A DNA stretch of 64,000 nt from Labrys sedimenti. GTDB taxonomy: Bacteria; Pseudomonadota; Alphaproteobacteria; Rhizobiales; Labraceae. The notes below the pieces were generated by a model, which saw nothing but the letters and a program-made list of their open reading frames with translations, was not told where the DNA came from and ran no database searches. Location: the NCBI RefSeq assembly GCF_034424805.1, contig NZ_JAXOUF010000008.1, positions 124,001 to 188,000 on the forward strand. Direction: 5' to 3'. Of this stretch, positions 26,756 through 34,758 are shown in pieces (the first letter of the stretch is position 1; every line of letters starts with the position of its first letter). Position numbers and translations under genes: made by a program.

Positions 26756-27499
26756 ATGAACGAGCCAAGACTTGCGAATGAGCCGAGACTCATCCTCTAC
26801 GAACTCGCCGGATCCGACCCGCAGCTTCGCTTCAGCCCGCACTGCTGGAAGATCCGGATGGCCCTGGCCCATAAAGGGCTTCAGGCCGATCGCAGGCCAT
26901 GGCGTTTCACCGACAAGGAAGCCATCGCCTTCTCGGGCCAGGGGCTGGTGCCCGTTCTCATCGATGGCGCCAATGTCGTTTCCGATTCCTGGCGCATCGC
27001 GCTTCACCTCGAAGAGCGCTTTGCCGACCGCCCTTCCCTCTTCGGTGCGCCGCAAGCGGCAGCGGTGACGCGTTTCGTCAACAGTTGGGCCGATACGGCC
27101 CTGCTGCCTGCCATCGCCCGCCTGATCCTGCTCGATATCTACACTATCCTTGACGACAAGGACCGGGACTATTTCCGCGCGACCCGCGAGCAGCGCTATG
27201 GCAAGACGCTGGAGCAGGTCGTCCAGGACCAGCAGGTTCATCTCGACAGGCTGCGTCACACGCTCACGCCTCTGCGCCATTTGCTGGGCGGGCAGGCCTT
27301 CCTCGGAGGCTTGCATCCCAATTATGCCGATTACTGCGTTTTCGGCATGTTCATGTGGGCCCGCTGCACTAGTGGTGCCACCCTCCTGGCGGCTGACGAC
27401 ACGATCCATGCCTGGCGCGAGCGCCTGCTCGATCTCTTCGATGGTTTTGCACGCCAAGCTCCCCACCACAAGGCCGTTTCGGAGTTGCCAGATGCCTGA
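26756..27499 (+). CDS. Glutathione S-transferase family protein (beta-etherase-like)
   Basis: This 247-aa protein has a thioredoxin-like N-terminus (RLILYELAGSDPQLRFSPHC, WKIRMALAHKGLQADRRPWR, then GLVPVLIDGANVVSDSWRIA) and an alpha-helical C-terminal domain with YADYCVFGMFMWARC. The SPHCWKIRMALAHKGL motif resembles LigE/LigF beta-etherase-type GSTs, with Ser and Cys near the glutathione site. It probably conjugates or reduces a small electrophile using glutathione. It overlaps the next gene by 8 bp. Confidence 0.85.
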   Translation: MNEPRLANEPRLILYELAGSDPQLRFSPHCWKIRMALAHKGLQADRRPWRFTDKEAIAFSGQGLVPVLIDGANVVSDSWRIALHLEERFADRPSLFGAPQAAAVTRFVNSWADTALLPAIARLILLDIYTILDDKDRDYFRATREQRYGKTLEQVVQDQQVHLDRLRHTLTPLRHLLGGQAFLGGLHPNYADYCVFGMFMWARCTSGATLLAADDTIHAWRERLLDLFDGFARQAPHHKAVSELPDA

Positions 27500-27929
27500 C
27501 CTGCCTGTTCCGGCAGACTACGAGTTCCTGACCACCGACAAGCTGCGCTATGGCGATACGGACCGGCAGGGCCATGTGAACAATGCAGTGTTTGCGACCT
27601 TCCTGGAGACGGGCCGGGTTGAACTCCTCCATGATCTCGCCGCCCCCATTGCGGATGCCGGCAGCTCTTTCGTGCTTGCGCGCGTGGTCATCGATTTTCG
27701 CGCCGAGGTGCTTTGGCCTGGGACAGTGGAAATCGGTACGAGGATCAACGGCTTCGGCCGCAGTTCGATCACGCTCGATCAGGCCGTGTTTCAGAACGGG
27801 TCCTGTGTTGCCCAGGGGCAGAGCGTCGTGGTGCTCGTCGACAACAGCACGCGCCGCTCCCGTGCCCTTTCCGAAGGAGCCGTCAAGCGCCTGCAGGAAC
27901 TGAGCGTCCACCGACCTCAACTGGCGTAG
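27492..27929 (+). CDS. Acyl-CoA thioesterase, hot-dog fold (YbgC/4HBT family)
   Basis: This 145-aa protein has the 4HBT core TDKLRYGDTDRQGHVNNAVF, with the Asp-x-x-Gly-His-Val-Asn active-site pattern, and FLETGRVELLHDL. It would hydrolyse a short or aromatic acyl-CoA. Its ATG lies inside the end of the GST gene, so the two are co-translated and probably act in one small pathway. Confidence 0.9.
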   Translation: MPDLPVPADYEFLTTDKLRYGDTDRQGHVNNAVFATFLETGRVELLHDLAAPIADAGSSFVLARVVIDFRAEVLWPGTVEIGTRINGFGRSSITLDQAVFQNGSCVAQGQSVVVLVDNSTRRSRALSEGAVKRLQELSVHRPQLA

Positions 27930-27957
27930 CGAACCGCCGACGCCTTGCTGTATTCAC

Positions 27958-29121
27958 TCATATGATCGCCCAGGCCCGATAGCGCCCTCGCCCGGTGATC
28001 TCCCTCACCCCCAGTTGCGTAACGAGATCCTGCGCGGCCCGCGGCGTGATATCGAGCCGCTTGGCGATGAGCTGAGCCGAGGCAAGTGGGGTCGTCAGCA
28101 TCAGTTCGATCAAGGCCGGCAATTTCGAGGTGGAGCGGCGCCCGGCAAGGTGGCGCTCGAGCTGGTGCCGAGCCAGGATCCAGCGGTCGTGGTCCTTCAA
28201 TCCTTGTTCCGCCGCCGCTGCGATGGCCTGGATGAAAGCCAGGAGCCGCGGACCGGGACCATGGGCAAATCGCGTCTCGCGAGGCAAAGCCCGCAAGCCC
28301 ACGCATAGACAAGGCAGATGAAAGCGCGCCTTGTCGCGTGCCCGGAGGATGCTCGCTCCCAGCACGCGTCCGAGCCAGGCGGCATATTGCAGGGGCTCGA
28401 TGGCTTCCCAGGCGAGGATCGCTGCCGCTGCGGCGAGCACCGGCGGCAGCCCCTCCAGCCGCTTGATGTGTTCGCGCCATTCCTCGAGGCGAGCCTCCTC
28501 ATCCCAGTCGGCGTCGTAGATGTCCGGCTTGCGATTGGGCATCGAGGCAATCTCCCCGGCAAGCACGGCCGATGAGCGCGAGACGACCGTGTCGATTGCA
28601 GCCAGCTCGGCCGCCCAGGCCTGATCCTCCGATTCATCAGGCCGGACCGATGCGTTGTCTTTTTCCTGTGGCTTGAAGTCATTCGTTTCCCGAGGCGTGA
28701 GGAATAATCCCTGCCCGGCCGGTTCCTTGCCGATCAGCGCCGCCAGCCCTTCCGGCGAGAGAGCCCAGTCGCCTGGAGCCGAAGCGATACGCCGCCGAGC
28801 TCGCAGGACGGTGTGAGCTCGGGTAAGCTCATGGGTCGGTGTGCGCGCGTCCATGGCCGCATCGTGCAGCACAAGGTCTTCGAGATGCACCAATTCGCCA
28901 TCGAGCCACAGGCTGCCGGCGGCATCGTAGAAATGGGTGCGCGAGATCCAGCCCTGTCGGATCGGACTGGTGCGCAGCCTTTCGTCGAGCCGCGCAAGTC
29001 CATCCTCCGCAATAGCAAGAGGGACTGCGATTTCGCTCCAGGGCAGCCTTCCGAGCTCCAATCCAGCTATTTTCAAAGGCCTGATAACCCTAATGAAAAA
29101 TCTAATAACGGAACCTAACAT
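27958..29121 (-). CDS. RHE_PE00001/DUF1612 family plasmid protein
   Basis: This protein of about 387 aa matches a family found on rhizobial plasmids: LPWSEIAVPLAIAEDGLARL, GWISRTHFYDAAGSLWLDGE, LVHLEDLVLHDAAMDARTPT and HELTRAHTVLRARRRI. The C-terminal part has a helix-turn-helix (LIAKRLDITPRAAQDLVTQL). It is the next gene downstream of repC on the same strand, which fits a plasmid-linked regulator, but its function is not known to me. The start is uncertain: GTG 29139 and ATG 29121 are both possible, and the conserved part begins about 25 residues later. Confidence 0.85.
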   Translation of the reverse strand: MLGSVIRFFIRVIRPLKIAGLELGRLPWSEIAVPLAIAEDGLARLDERLRTSPIRQGWISRTHFYDAAGSLWLDGELVHLEDLVLHDAAMDARTPTHELTRAHTVLRARRRIASAPGDWALSPEGLAALIGKEPAGQGLFLTPRETNDFKPQEKDNASVRPDESEDQAWAAELAAIDTVVSRSSAVLAGEIASMPNRKPDIYDADWDEEARLEEWREHIKRLEGLPPVLAAAAAILAWEAIEPLQYAAWLGRVLGASILRARDKARFHLPCLCVGLRALPRETRFAHGPGPRLLAFIQAIAAAAEQGLKDHDRWILARHQLERHLAGRRSTSKLPALIELMLTTPLASAQLIAKRLDITPRAAQDLVTQLGVREITGRGRYRAWAII

Positions 29122-29221
29122 AGATTTAGCTTCCGCCACATCGAGAAGAGCTTTTTTCGGCGCTCGTCGTTGGCAAATGCGTTTTCAATTCCTGCCTTGC
29201 CGATATTTAACGCCGCCCGAC

Positions 29222-29250
29222 CTTGAAGCGGAGCCTGGCTCTCTCCATAT
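29222..29250 (+). promoter_or_regulatory. Promoter of the candidate small RNA
   Basis: CTTGAA (29222-29227), a 17-nt spacer and CCATAT (29245-29250) match the alphaproteobacterial housekeeping consensus CTTGAC-N17-CTATAT at most positions. It points on the plus strand, against repC and DUF1612, and predicts a start near 29257, 92 nt before the terminator hairpin. Confidence 0.6.
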
Positions 29251-29256
29251 CCCCGT

Positions 29257-29374
29257 TGTCGGGAGCACGTCCCCATTCTTCCCCGGTGGGTTGATGGGTT
29301 CCCGGTGTTTCCTCCCAAGAGAAACTTCTTGGATGCCTATCCAAGCAGCGGCCGGTTTTCCGGCCGTTTTTTTT
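29257..29374 (+). ncRNA. Candidate trans-acting small RNA downstream of repC (AbcR/alpha-r15-like)
   Basis: This stretch of about 118 nt has its own promoter and a strong terminator on the plus strand, but no coding potential I can support. It carries an exposed TTTCCTCCC anti-Shine-Dalgarno stretch (29309-29317). Two mutually exclusive hairpins follow: CCAAGA/TCTTGG, and CTTGGAT-GCCT-ATCCAAG at 29330-29347. The terminator stem is CGGCCGG-TTTT-CCGGCCG. Size, the CCUCCC motif and a place beside repC recall the rhizobial AbcR (alpha-r15) riboregulators of ABC transporter mRNAs; this relationship is from memory and untested. Confidence 0.6.
29349..29374 (+). terminator. Rho-independent terminator of the candidate small RNA
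   Basis: CGGCCGG (29349-29355), TTTT, CCGGCCG (29360-29366), followed by eight T (29367-29374). It works only on the plus strand; on the minus strand no T tract follows the stem. Confidence 0.85.
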
Positions 29375-29414
29375 GCAAAGGACATCATTCGTTTCATCCT
29401 GGCCATGACGATCG

Positions 29415-30641
29415 TCAGGTTCTTAAGGGTTGTGGTTCGCGGGCATGGATTTGCGCCATCAGAATGGGACCAAGCGACAATTGTCCTGCCTCGGCCTTGC
29501 GGGTGAGGCTGCGCAGGTAACCGCCAGCTGAATTGATATTGGCGGCTCTCTGGACGATGCAGGCGATGACCACGGCAGCCTGTGTTTCACCCATCACGGT
29601 TTGTGCTTCCTCCCAGGCGCTTGGACTGATCCGCAGGATGGAGCGGGCCAGGCTGGTGGCCCCGAGGAAATCACGCCAATTGCCGATGCCGTTGCGGGTG
29701 TAGTCGAGAATATCGGGGCAGGCGCGCAGGACCATGCCGAGGGTGCAGCTGCTGTCGAGCGAGGCTGTGCGGTTTGCCGGTGCTGGCTTTGTTGCCTGGG
29801 CAATGGGTGTTGCCGGTTCAGAATCAATAAAGGATTCTGGATCTGATTTCTGTATGTGGCGCTCATTGCTGGACTCAATGGTGCTCACTTTTGCAGTTTT
29901 GATCTGTATTTCCAATCGGTTGAGGATGTCGTCGGCCAATGCCGAAAGCTGGTTCGCCAAGGTTTCGAGCTGTTCGAGCGTGGCGCGTCGTGGCATGCTT
30001 TCGATAAGGTCGCGATAGAGGGCGTGCAGGTCGAGCCAGATCTGGCCCTCTGCCTTCTCTGGGCTCTCATGCATCAGTTCCTGTTGTGCGGCGGCGATCA
30101 TCTTGGAGATGTCGCGCCGGCAGATGGTGATGCGCTCGCGGGCGAGCTTGAGCGATCGGGCGGCATCCTCGACCTCGGCGGCAAGCTGCATGAACTCGTC
30201 GGCACGGGCAAGCAGGGGGGCGAGGTCAAAACCATAGGCGAGCTCAATGCTGCCGCCACGATTGCGACGGGCGTAGCGTTTGCCGTTGGGGCTGTCGCGC
30301 CGGATGATCAGGCCGGCTTCGACGAGGACGGCGAGATGGCGCCGAAGTGTCGAGGCGGGCATGCCATGCGCGCGACGGCAGAGCTGTTCATTGGACGGAA
30401 ACACGATGATGGCTTTGCCCGAGAGCGTGTTTTCGGGATGGAAAGTCAGCAATGCGTTAAGAACGGCCAATGCGCGCTCGGAAATGCCGAGACGCATGCG
30501 TGCCGTGCACAGGGCCTGATAAATCTCCCATTTCGGAAGTGCACGTGTGTTTGGATGTGTCTTAGCGATCGCCTGACTTGCAATCTGGGCAAGTGTCAGC
30601 GTTCGCCGCCCAAAGGGCGACGTTGCATGATGAATCTGCAC
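29415..30641 (-). CDS. repC: Plasmid replication initiator RepC
   Basis: This 408-aa protein begins with the RepC pattern SPFGRRTLTLAQIASQAIAK and KWEIYQALCTARMRLGIS, and carries a winged-helix segment (SNEQLCRRAHGMPASTLRRH). RepC binds the origin inside its own gene and starts replication of repABC replicons. The start is GTG 30641, with GAAAGAGA upstream. It follows repB with a 154-bp gap that encodes the antisense RNA controlling its expression. Confidence 0.95.
   Translation of the reverse strand: MQIHHATSPFGRRTLTLAQIASQAIAKTHPNTRALPKWEIYQALCTARMRLGISERALAVLNALLTFHPENTLSGKAIIVFPSNEQLCRRAHGMPASTLRRHLAVLVEAGLIIRRDSPNGKRYARRNRGGSIELAYGFDLAPLLARADEFMQLAAEVEDAARSLKLARERITICRRDISKMIAAAQQELMHESPEKAEGQIWLDLHALYRDLIESMPRRATLEQLETLANQLSALADDILNRLEIQIKTAKVSTIESSNERHIQKSDPESFIDSEPATPIAQATKPAPANRTASLDSSCTLGMVLRACPDILDYTRNGIGNWRDFLGATSLARSILRISPSAWEEAQTVMGETQAAVVIACIVQRAANINSAGGYLRSLTRKAEAGQLSLGPILMAQIHAREPQPLRT
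29800..29930. other. Putative replication origin inside repC
   Basis: This internal part of repC is clearly richer in A and T than the rest of the gene and includes AATCAATAAAGGATTCTGG. In repABC plasmids the origin lies within repC in such an AT-rich stretch. The call rests on base composition and family knowledge only. Confidence 0.45.
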
Positions 30642-30701
30642 TCTCTTTCACCTTATCCAGGCAAAAGAAATCCGCTCGTCGAAGTACGACGCCTGAAACG
30701 C

Positions 30702-30730
30702 TTGACAGTGATTCGCGGAAATGAGATTCT
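30702..30730 (+). promoter_or_regulatory. Promoter of the repABC antisense RNA
   Basis: TTGACA (30702-30707), a 17-nt spacer and GATTCT (30725-30730) lie on the plus strand in the repB-repC gap, opposite to repABC transcription. The perfect -35 and modest -10 fit known counter-transcribed RNA promoters of this plasmid family. The start should be near 30737. Confidence 0.65.
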
Positions 30731-30736
30731 CTGTTT

Positions 30737-30784
30737 GCTTACGACAGAAAAGGCTTCCGCGCGGCGACGCTCGGGGGCTTTTTT
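30737..30784 (+). ncRNA. Counter-transcribed RNA (incompatibility RNA) of repABC
   Basis: In repABC plasmids a short antisense RNA from the repB-repC gap pairs with the repC leader and limits copy number. Here a promoter at 30702-30730 precedes about 48 nt ending in an imperfect stem (AAAAGGCTTCCG at 30748-30759 with CGGGGGCTTTT at 30772-30782, one bulge and two G-U pairs) and a T run, which is a rho-independent terminator. Position, direction and size all match the family. Confidence 0.75.
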
Positions 30785-30795
30785 CTTTTGCGGGG

Positions 30796-31788
30796 TTAAT
30801 CTCCTGTTTGGTTGCGTTGTTTTGCCTCCCTGAAGGCTTCGTAAAGCGCCTCCAGGTTGGACGAGAGGTAATTACCGAACTCGCCCGCATCCTTCGATTT
30901 GAGCGATAGGCTGAAGGATTTTCCGGTGTTTCGGTAGCTGGCCGCCACGCGTTTGTCCTCCGCAGCCCAGTTGCCGGCCGATTCTGGTGCCGATGCCGTT
31001 CGGACCGGCTTGCGTGAGCGCTGGAGATGCGTCAGCAGTCGGTTAAAGCGGGCAGGCGTATCGAGATGGCGAAAATCTTCCGTGGCGAGAAGCTCCTCTG
31101 CCTGGCTGGCTGTGCCAGGCCGTAGAAGGAGTTTTTTGAGTTCTTCCCAGCGGTCGCGGCCGATAGCCTTGGCAGCACCGATCGCCTCGATGATCGAAGG
31201 GGGCACGATCTCGACCACAGACAGCATGCGTGAAAGCAGCGTATCATCGACCGTGAGGGCTGATTTGATCGTATCCTTGCTCTGCCCCATCGCGAGCAGC
31301 TTGGCGGCAAATAGCGACTTCTCGATGAAGGACAAATCAGCCCTGCGGGTGTTTTCCTGGCCCTGCGCGATGATATGGGCGATTTCCTCGACATTCTTGA
31401 CCACGGCACGCACCCGGATGCCGAGCTCCCGTGCTGCGCGCGCGCGCCGATGACCAAAGACGATCATATAGCGCCCATCGCTGTCCGGATGGGGGCGGAC
31501 GAGAATGGGCTGAAGCTGCCCATCCTTCTCGATCCCTTCGCGGAACAGGGCAAATTCCTCCTCGTCGTCTTCGATACGGTCGGAGACGAAGGAAGCGTCG
31601 AGGAGGCCTGGATCGAGCGCGACAATGGTCTCACCGTCGGTGAGACGCTTGGCACTCTCGGCCAGTTCCTCGATCGACAGCATCATGGAGCGCGACGCGC
31701 CGCGCGAAGCATAGTCTGAGCGCGTTTCATGCACCGTCCGATCCGCAGCGGGGCCGGTAATGCTCGCTAGAAGATTCTTGCGTGCCAA
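30796..31788 (-). CDS. repB: Plasmid partitioning protein RepB (ParB family)
   Basis: This 330-aa protein has the ParB core: VRPHPDSDGRYMIVFGHRRA and RAARELGIRVRAVVKN, then a helix-turn-helix region (FAAKLLAMGQSKDTIKSALT). It binds the partition site and, with RepA, segregates the replicon. The start is TTG 31788, supported by GGGAGGG 5 nt upstream. No in-frame ATG lies near the N-terminus, which matches other RepB proteins (MARKNLL). Confidence 0.95.
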   Translation of the reverse strand: MARKNLLASITGPAADRTVHETRSDYASRGASRSMMLSIEELAESAKRLTDGETIVALDPGLLDASFVSDRIEDDEEEFALFREGIEKDGQLQPILVRPHPDSDGRYMIVFGHRRARAARELGIRVRAVVKNVEEIAHIIAQGQENTRRADLSFIEKSLFAAKLLAMGQSKDTIKSALTVDDTLLSRMLSVVEIVPPSIIEAIGAAKAIGRDRWEELKKLLLRPGTASQAEELLATEDFRHLDTPARFNRLLTHLQRSRKPVRTASAPESAGNWAAEDKRVAASYRNTGKSFSLSLKSKDAGEFGNYLSSNLEALYEAFREAKQRNQTGD

Positions 31789-31841
31789 AGCGCCCTCCCC
31801 TGCTCTCGTCCAACATATTGAAAGAATGCGTTTTTTTGCCG

Positions 31842-31860
31842 GTCTGCACGGCTGTCAAAA
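31842..31860. promoter_or_regulatory. Partition-site-like repeat, copy 1 (repA-repB gap)
   Basis: TGCACGGCTGTCAAAA at 31845-31860 recurs exactly at 33271-33286 upstream of repA, and similarity extends about 12 nt further left with one indel. The core is an imperfect dyad (TTTG-N9-CAAA type). parS sites of repABC plasmids lie in these same two places, so this is a candidate RepB-binding site. Confidence 0.55.
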
Positions 31861-31867
31861 ATCGGTC

Positions 31868-33079
31868 TCATCGCCGGCCCCATGCCTTGTGGACCAGAGT
31901 GGTGATCTCCTCGTTCACGGCATTGAGAGCCTCGATCGCGCGGTCATAGGTCGATCGGATGAATTGGGAGCGGTCGACTTCATAGAGGGTCTGGTTGGTG
32001 ATGCCGGCATCCGAAATCGCGGTGGATTTCAGCATCGGACTTTTCAGCATCTGATGCGGGAACAGTGCCTGCATGAAGCCGACCATTTGGGTCTGAGGTC
32101 CGTCTATCGGTTCGAAACGGGTGACCAGATATCGGAACCACTGCAGGCGCACTTCCGCCCCTGCCTTGCTGATCGAGCGCAGGACGCCGCCGAGCATCAG
32201 CAGGAACTGGCTCATCGACATGACGTCGAGCATCTGGGGGTGGATGGTGATCAGCACCGAAGTCGATGCCGTCAGTGCCGTCAGGGTGAGATAGCCGAGC
32301 TGGGGCGGGCAGTCGATCACCACGACATCATAACGATCCTCGACTTCCTTCAGCGCGTTGGTGATGCGTGTGAAGAACAGCCGCCCGTCCGGCGAGGCGC
32401 GGTTGGAGGCGGCCAGTGGCGTGTCGTACTCGTATTCCTGCAGCTCCAGATTGGCCGGTACGATGTCGAGGCCGGGAAAATTGGTCGGCCGGATCACCTG
32501 TGTGATCGGCTTCCTCTGATCGTCATAGCGCAGGGCCTCGTAGAGCGAGAGGTTCTTGTCGAGCTCGGGCTGAATGCCGTGCAATGCCGAAAGCGAAGCC
32601 TGCGGGTCGAGATCGATGGCCAGCACACGGTGCCCGGTCAAAGCGAGGTGCTGGGCAAGATGGGCAGCGGTGGTGGTCTTGCCGCTACCGCCCTTGAAGT
32701 TCACCACGGAGAGGATCTGAAGCTTTTCGCCGGCCCGGCGATGCGGGACATACTTCTTGAAGTCCGCCCGGCCATGCCGGTCGAGATATTGCCGCAGCTC
32801 GAGCATCTGCTCGGCCGTATAGCTGCGCCGGCCCGAGCTGGAAGTGGTCGGAATCGGGCCCTTGCCTTCCAGATGCAGTTTCTTGACGTTGGATTGGGTA
32901 ACGCCAAGGAAATAGGCGACCTCCGCCAGCGAGAAGGAGCGCAGGCTCTTCAGCGCATTCGGTGGATAGTGCTCGACCCGGAGCATGTTAAGCTTGTCCG
33001 AGATCAATTCCCCCTGCTGGAGGATGGTCTCGTGAAAGCTGAATGCCTCCAGATCCTGGTTTGAGATCGACATGTTCAT
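31868..33079 (-). CDS. repA: Plasmid partitioning protein RepA (ParA-type ATPase)
   Basis: This 403-aa protein has an N-terminal DNA-binding part (SLAEVAYFLGVTQSNVKKLH) that represses the operon, then a ParA ATPase domain: deviant Walker A VVNFKGGSGKTTTAAHLAQH, IDLDPQASLSALHG and DVVVIDCPPQLGYLTLTA. With RepB it moves plasmid copies apart. It is the first gene of repABC, with 79 bp to repB. Length is normal for the family. Confidence 0.96.
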   Translation of the reverse strand: MNMSISNQDLEAFSFHETILQQGELISDKLNMLRVEHYPPNALKSLRSFSLAEVAYFLGVTQSNVKKLHLEGKGPIPTTSSSGRRSYTAEQMLELRQYLDRHGRADFKKYVPHRRAGEKLQILSVVNFKGGSGKTTTAAHLAQHLALTGHRVLAIDLDPQASLSALHGIQPELDKNLSLYEALRYDDQRKPITQVIRPTNFPGLDIVPANLELQEYEYDTPLAASNRASPDGRLFFTRITNALKEVEDRYDVVVIDCPPQLGYLTLTALTASTSVLITIHPQMLDVMSMSQFLLMLGGVLRSISKAGAEVRLQWFRYLVTRFEPIDGPQTQMVGFMQALFPHQMLKSPMLKSTAISDAGITNQTLYEVDRSQFIRSTYDRAIEALNAVNEEITTLVHKAWGRR

Positions 33080-33933
33080 CGACTACGATTCTCGGAATAA
33101 CGCTTTTTCGCATGAAACAACATTTCAAGCGGGAATTATGCCCGATTCTCGCGGAGCGGCAATGAATTTTAGGTTAATGAAAGGTTAACGCCGAAATAGT
33201 GTCTCGAATCACTTCCGGCACGGCCTGTTTCAATTCTATCTTTTTGTATTATCGTTGGTTTTTTGCGGTTTGCACGGCTGTCAAAACGCCGCTTGAGGCT
33301 GGTAGGAAAAATAAAAGATTTAGGCCGCTGCCTATTGACGGGAATCGAAGTCTGATTCCCGCCGATTCTATCCTCTCCAAAGAAAATATCTCGAGACGAG
33401 CGCAGCGCGCTGTGCTTGCGATGGTCAAAGGGCCGGCGATTTCAGGAATGGCGATCTGCAGCTCGCACCAATGCCGATCGACTACGGCCGCTCAGGCGGG
33501 CTTGTGAGCTTTCCTTGGCAGGGCAGGGCGCGGGTATCCTGTGTGGAAAAGGGGAGCGGTCTACCCTGGGGCTCGACTTCTGGCTGCGATGTCAATCTCG
33601 GACCCCAGCATGGAATGGGAGTGCCCGAAGCCTCGCATGGAGTTCGGGTCAGCTCCCTGCGATGTCCCCGGCCGATCGATCGCCAATGGGCTCAGGTTGT
33701 CGCCGAGCCTGACAGCGCCGCCGGGCCGTCGTTGCAAGCCAGCACTACAGTTGCGTTTGTGCGTTTGCGTGGAGGCGCACTGGATATAGGGAGTATCATC
33801 CCCGCTCCATCGGGTGAGGGAGCGACGTCGGGTGCCCCATGACGCAAGGGACCTACCGCGGGGCGCTCCGGGCCTGGGTGGAGGATTCCGCGCTTGTTGA
33901 GCCTCTGCTCGATCGGCGGCGTATCAACTCTCC
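33080..33933. other. Long leader and spacer upstream of repA; no supported gene
   Basis: The first 250 bp upstream of repA are AT-rich, with two AGGTTAA repeats near 33171-33187 and the partition-like repeat at 33261-33286. This should hold the repABC promoter and operator. From about 33400 the sequence is more GC-rich and holds only short open frames with no recognisable protein features. I found no RNA gene in it. Confidence 0.5.
33261..33286. promoter_or_regulatory. Partition-site-like repeat, copy 2 (upstream of repA)
   Basis: TTTTGCGGTTTGCACGGCTG runs on into TCAAAA and repeats the 31842-31860 site, 16 nt of it exactly. The TTTG-N9-CAAA dyad is complete in this copy. It lies 180-210 bp upstream of the repA start. 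Confidence 0.55.
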
Positions 33934-34743
33934 TCAAGGAAGCTCGTCAAGGACAGCCGCGACGATGGCCTCCGGTGCATCCTCCTGAACCAGGTGGCCG
34001 GCCCGGGGCACGGCGATGAGGGCGCCGTCGGTGAGGCGTTCGGCTAGCTTGCCTCCCTGGGCGAGAGGGATCCAGGCGTCGTCCTCTCCCCAGATGATGC
34101 GCGTGGGAAAGTCCGGGCGTCGATAGCGAGCCTCGACCTCCTCGATATAGCGTTGATTCATCTGCGCGATCTGGCGATAGAAGGCGCTCTGGCCGATGTC
34201 GCCCAGCCAGGGATCTCGATAGATCGACAGTTCCTCCTCGCTCAAGGGCAGCGCGACCGCGTTGCCGATATAGGCCGAGACGAGGGCATGATGGGCATAG
34301 GCCGGCAGTCCCGCAAAGGCGGCTTCATGGTGGCCGACATGCCTGACGAAGGGAGATCCCTGCGGTGCGATCGCGACGGGATCGATCAAGGTCAGGTCGG
34401 AAAAGGCGACATCGTCGAGGAAATGCGCACGCAGAGCGGTGGCGCCGCCGAAATCATGGGCGAGCACGTGCGGCCGCTCCAGACCCCATTCGCGCAGCAT
34501 GGCGCCGAAAAGCCGGTTCTGCATGCCGAGTGAGACATCCCTGTCCGGCATGTCGGATTGGCCGTAGCCGAGCAGGTCGTAGAAGAAGATCCGCCGCCTG
34601 CGGGCGAGCCAGGGAGCGATGCGGCGCCAGACCTGCGACGAAAAGGGGGTGCCATGCACCAGCACCATAGAGGGACCATCGCCCAGCATGCCCCAGGCGA
34701 TCTGGCTGCCTTCAAAGGTGAAACGGTTGGTAAGCTCCAGCAT
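33934..34743 (-). CDS. Alpha/beta hydrolase with Asp nucleophile (haloalkane dehalogenase-like)
   Basis: This 269-aa protein has VLVHGTPFSSQVW, FYDLLGYGQSD, the nucleophile elbow VLAHDFGGATALRAHF, IIWGEDDAWIPL and a late His in VPRAGHLVQED. The elbow has Asp where esterases have Ser. That is the mark of haloalkane and haloacetate dehalogenases (HDWG, HDRG), which form an ester with the substrate carbon. Hydrolytic dehalogenation is therefore plausible but not shown. GGAG lies 7 nt before the ATG. It is divergent from a CGNR regulator. Confidence 0.87.
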   Translation of the reverse strand: MLELTNRFTFEGSQIAWGMLGDGPSMVLVHGTPFSSQVWRRIAPWLARRRRIFFYDLLGYGQSDMPDRDVSLGMQNRLFGAMLREWGLERPHVLAHDFGGATALRAHFLDDVAFSDLTLIDPVAIAPQGSPFVRHVGHHEAAFAGLPAYAHHALVSAYIGNAVALPLSEEELSIYRDPWLGDIGQSAFYRQIAQMNQRYIEEVEARYRRPDFPTRIIWGEDDAWIPLAQGGKLAERLTDGALIAVPRAGHLVQEDAPEAIVAAVLDELP

Positions 34744-34758
34744 GGCGTTTCTCCAGAA

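Noticed and set aside
28937..29506. A plus-strand frame across the candidate small RNA region
   Set aside because: It runs through the promoter and terminator hairpin, overlaps DUF1612 and repC in antisense, and lacks any protein-like pattern.
30702..30784. CRISPR, tRNA or rRNA features anywhere in the window
   Set aside because: I looked for regular repeat-spacer arrays and for tRNA-like cloverleaf and CCA ends and saw none. The structured elements found are terminators, palindromic repeats, the antisense RNA and the candidate small RNA.
33199..33842. Short plus-strand frames (about 100-124 aa) in the repA upstream spacer
   Set aside because: There is no domain, no ribosome site and no consistent codon pattern. 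The region is better read as control sequence plus unassigned DNA.
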